A stretch of 6,959 nt of DNA from Desulfobacteraceae bacterium (lineage in GTDB: Bacteria > Desulfobacterota > Desulfobacteria > Desulfobacterales > ETH-SRB1). The notes below the pieces were generated by a model. That model made no database searches. It was not told the DNA's origin and was given only the letters and a program-made list of their open reading frames with translations. Numbering within the stretch: position 1 is the first letter of the stretch; every line of letters starts with the position of its first letter. A program made the translations under genes and the position numbers. Positions 6,210 to 6,959 of the stretch are shown piece by piece. Location of the stretch: assembly GCA_030638305.1 (NCBI GenBank), contig DAOWEW010000074.1, forward strand, positions 1 to 6,959, read 5' to 3'.

Positions 6210-6575
6210 ATGAAATTATTACTGTATGCTCCGGATAAATGCAGATCCGGAAAACGGCTTCAGAAAATGATTGAAGCGTTAGTTTCTGAAGAAGATAGAG
6301 AGATTTACCGGACGATTGATAGCCTTACGTCCGGACTGCGCCAGCCCAGGCATGATCCGCCTGTTGCTGTTCTTCTAGCGGCAAGCAGAGAAGATTTGTC
6401 AGACATCCTTTCTCTTCGTGATCTGCTTGGCGATGTTCGTATTATGCTTGCTCTGCCGGACAGAGAGCAGGACACAATCGCAAAAGGCCATACCCTGCGA
6501 CCCCGTTTTGTAACTCATGCAGATAGTAATTTTGTAGAGATGGCTGCCGTGTTGAGAAAGGTACTTGGGAATTAG
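6210..6575 (+). CDS. Small conserved-looking alpha/beta protein beside cheW, possible degenerate receiver
   Basis: A 121-residue soluble protein that I cannot assign to a named family. Predicted strands KLLLYAP (2-8), VAVLLAA (52-58), VRIMLALPD (76-84) and PRFVTHAD (98-105), separated by helices, give a receiver-like alternating pattern. If it is a receiver, it is degenerate: strand 3 ends in Ala-Ala where the phospho-acceptor Asp would be, and no conserved Lys ends strand 5. I believe I have seen similar proteins next to chemotaxis genes in sulfate reducers, but this is memory, not a search. It is the first gene after the sigma-54-type promoter and lies upstream of cheW, so a role in signalling or chemotaxis is inferred from position. 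The reading frame is clean, the codon use matches the response regulator, and the stop is TAG at 6573-6575. Confidence 0.75.
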   Translation: MKLLLYAPDKCRSGKRLQKMIEALVSEEDREIYRTIDSLTSGLRQPRHDPPVAVLLAASREDLSDILSLRDLLGDVRIMLALPDREQDTIAKGHTLRPRFVTHADSNFVEMAAVLRKVLGN

Positions 6576-6580
6576 TCGAA

Positions 6581-6604
6581 GGGATTGGGGGATTGAGGGA
6601 TTTG
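6581..6604. repeat. Short tandem repeat of GGGATT, 8-bp period
   Basis: GGGATT occurs at 6581, 6589 and 6597 (units GGGATTGG, GGGATTGA, GGGATTTG), directly after the small gene. A looser GGATTCAGGAT follows at 6611-6621. No function is evident. Confidence 0.6.
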
Positions 6605-6635
6605 AATGCTGGATTCAGGATGATCAGTCGGGTGG

Positions 6636-6659
6636 CATGGACAAACTTGTTTGTCCGTG
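6636..6659. repeat. Near-perfect 24-bp palindrome GGACAAAC-TT-GTTTGTCC
   Basis: The 11-bp arms CATGGACAAAC and GTTTGTCCGTG pair completely in RNA (one G-U) around a two-base centre. Only three T residues follow, so it is a poor intrinsic terminator. It could be an operator, or a copy of a dispersed palindrome; CACGGACAAGCTTGTCCGTG-like sequences are, from memory, common in deltaproteobacterial intergenic DNA. Confidence 0.6.
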
Positions 6660-6691
6660 TTTGAGATTCATTGGATGATTTAGAAATTGCT

Positions 6692-6744
6692 CAGATTATA
6701 TGGAGCTGTTTTTTTATAATCTGCGAAAATCTGCGTAATCTGTG
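6692..6744. repeat. Hairpin plus tandem AATCTGCG repeat upstream of cheW
   Basis: CAGATTATA (6692-6700) and TATAATCTG (6715-6723) form a perfect 9-bp stem with a 14-base loop containing seven T residues. The right arm runs into three units, AATCTGCG (6718), AATCTGCG (6728) and AATCTGTG (6737), at a 9-10 bp period. AATCTGCGTAATCTG-type words are a widespread dispersed intergenic repeat in many environmental bacteria (from memory). It lies in the leader of cheW if cheW is read from the sigma-54-type promoter. Confidence 0.65.
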
Positions 6745-6791
6745 GATGAGATTAAGGAGTTTGGCTCAACTGACAAAAAAGGAGACAAAAA

Positions 6792-6959
6792 ATGACGGAA
6801 TTAACGGAAACAATGGATCAGGCCGTAAAGGTCATGAAAGACAGGGAAGGAAAATACCTTACCTTTTCTCTGGCAGATGAAGAGTATGGTGTAGGAATCT
6901 TAAAGATCAAAGAGATCATCGGGATGATGCCGATTACCACCGTGCCACAGACACCGGAG
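6792..6959 (+). CDS. cheW: CheW-like chemotaxis coupling protein, 3' end outside the window
   Basis: The first 56 residues are present and the frame is open to the right edge. After a 20-residue lead-in comes the classic CheW N-terminal strand pattern: KYLTFSLADEEYGVGI, KIKEIIG, then ITTVPQTPE (equivalent to the I-T-x-V-P-x-x-P signature). CheW bridges chemoreceptors and the CheA kinase in the polar signalling array. The start is fixed by AAGGAG at 6779-6784, 7 bp before ATG 6792. It lies 216 bp after the small gene, across a repeat-rich spacer without a strong terminator, so read-through from the sigma-54-type promoter is possible. Since only the N-terminus is visible, a CheV (CheW plus receiver) cannot be excluded. 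Confidence 0.93.
   Translation, partial: MTELTETMDQAVKVMKDREGKYLTFSLADEEYGVGILKIKEIIGMMPITTVPQTPE

Noticed and set aside
6636..6663. The GGACAAAC palindrome as a terminator for the small gene
   Set aside because: The stem is strong, but the centre is only two bases and the following T-tract is three bases, so I list it as a repeat, not a terminator.
6671..6880. A 69-codon frame across the cheW start
   Set aside because: It is out of frame with the clear CheW coding sequence and runs through the AATCTGCG repeat.

Overview
The window looks like chromosomal DNA of an anaerobic deltaproteobacterium, most likely Desulfobacterales (Desulfobacterota). I infer this from the style of the NtrC-family regulator, the small protein beside cheW, the low to moderate GC content, and the short intergenic repeats built on CAGGAT, AATCTGCG and GGACAAAC-type words. 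No species can be named. All recognised genes are on the + strand.

Left part (1-2810): a tetratricopeptide-repeat (TPR) protein enters from the left edge. It is followed by a tight three-gene phosphate cluster: a small two-CBS protein, a DUF47/PhoU-like protein (the two genes overlap by 11 bp), and a short PiT-family phosphate permease (3 bp gap). The likely logic is a permease, a PhoU-like partner and an adenine-nucleotide-sensing CBS subunit.

Intergenic 2811-3264 carries no gene but is dense in structure. It holds an inverted pair of arms, each with three 9-bp units (2900-2967), and a nested palindromic element of about 205 bp with 23-bp terminal inverted repeats flanked by TTA (3018-3222), which looks like a MITE.

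Middle (3265-4447): ssb, highly similar to E. coli SSB including its key aromatic residues and acidic tail, then a metallo-beta-lactamase-fold hydrolase of the AHL-lactonase type whose bridging aspartate appears to be missing.

Right part (4452-6959): an NtrC-type sigma-54-dependent response regulator (REC, AAA+, Fis HTH), a small unrecognised alpha/beta protein, and the start of cheW running off the right edge. The most interesting structure is here. Three dyads of the form TCCTG-N5-CAGGA sit exactly 20 bp apart across the 3' end of the regulator gene. A perfect IHF consensus lies further downstream, then a GG-N10-GA sigma-54-type promoter, then the small gene and cheW. This has the full layout of an enhancer-dependent promoter, and I propose that the regulator drives the downstream chemotaxis-like genes from enhancers embedded in its own coding end.
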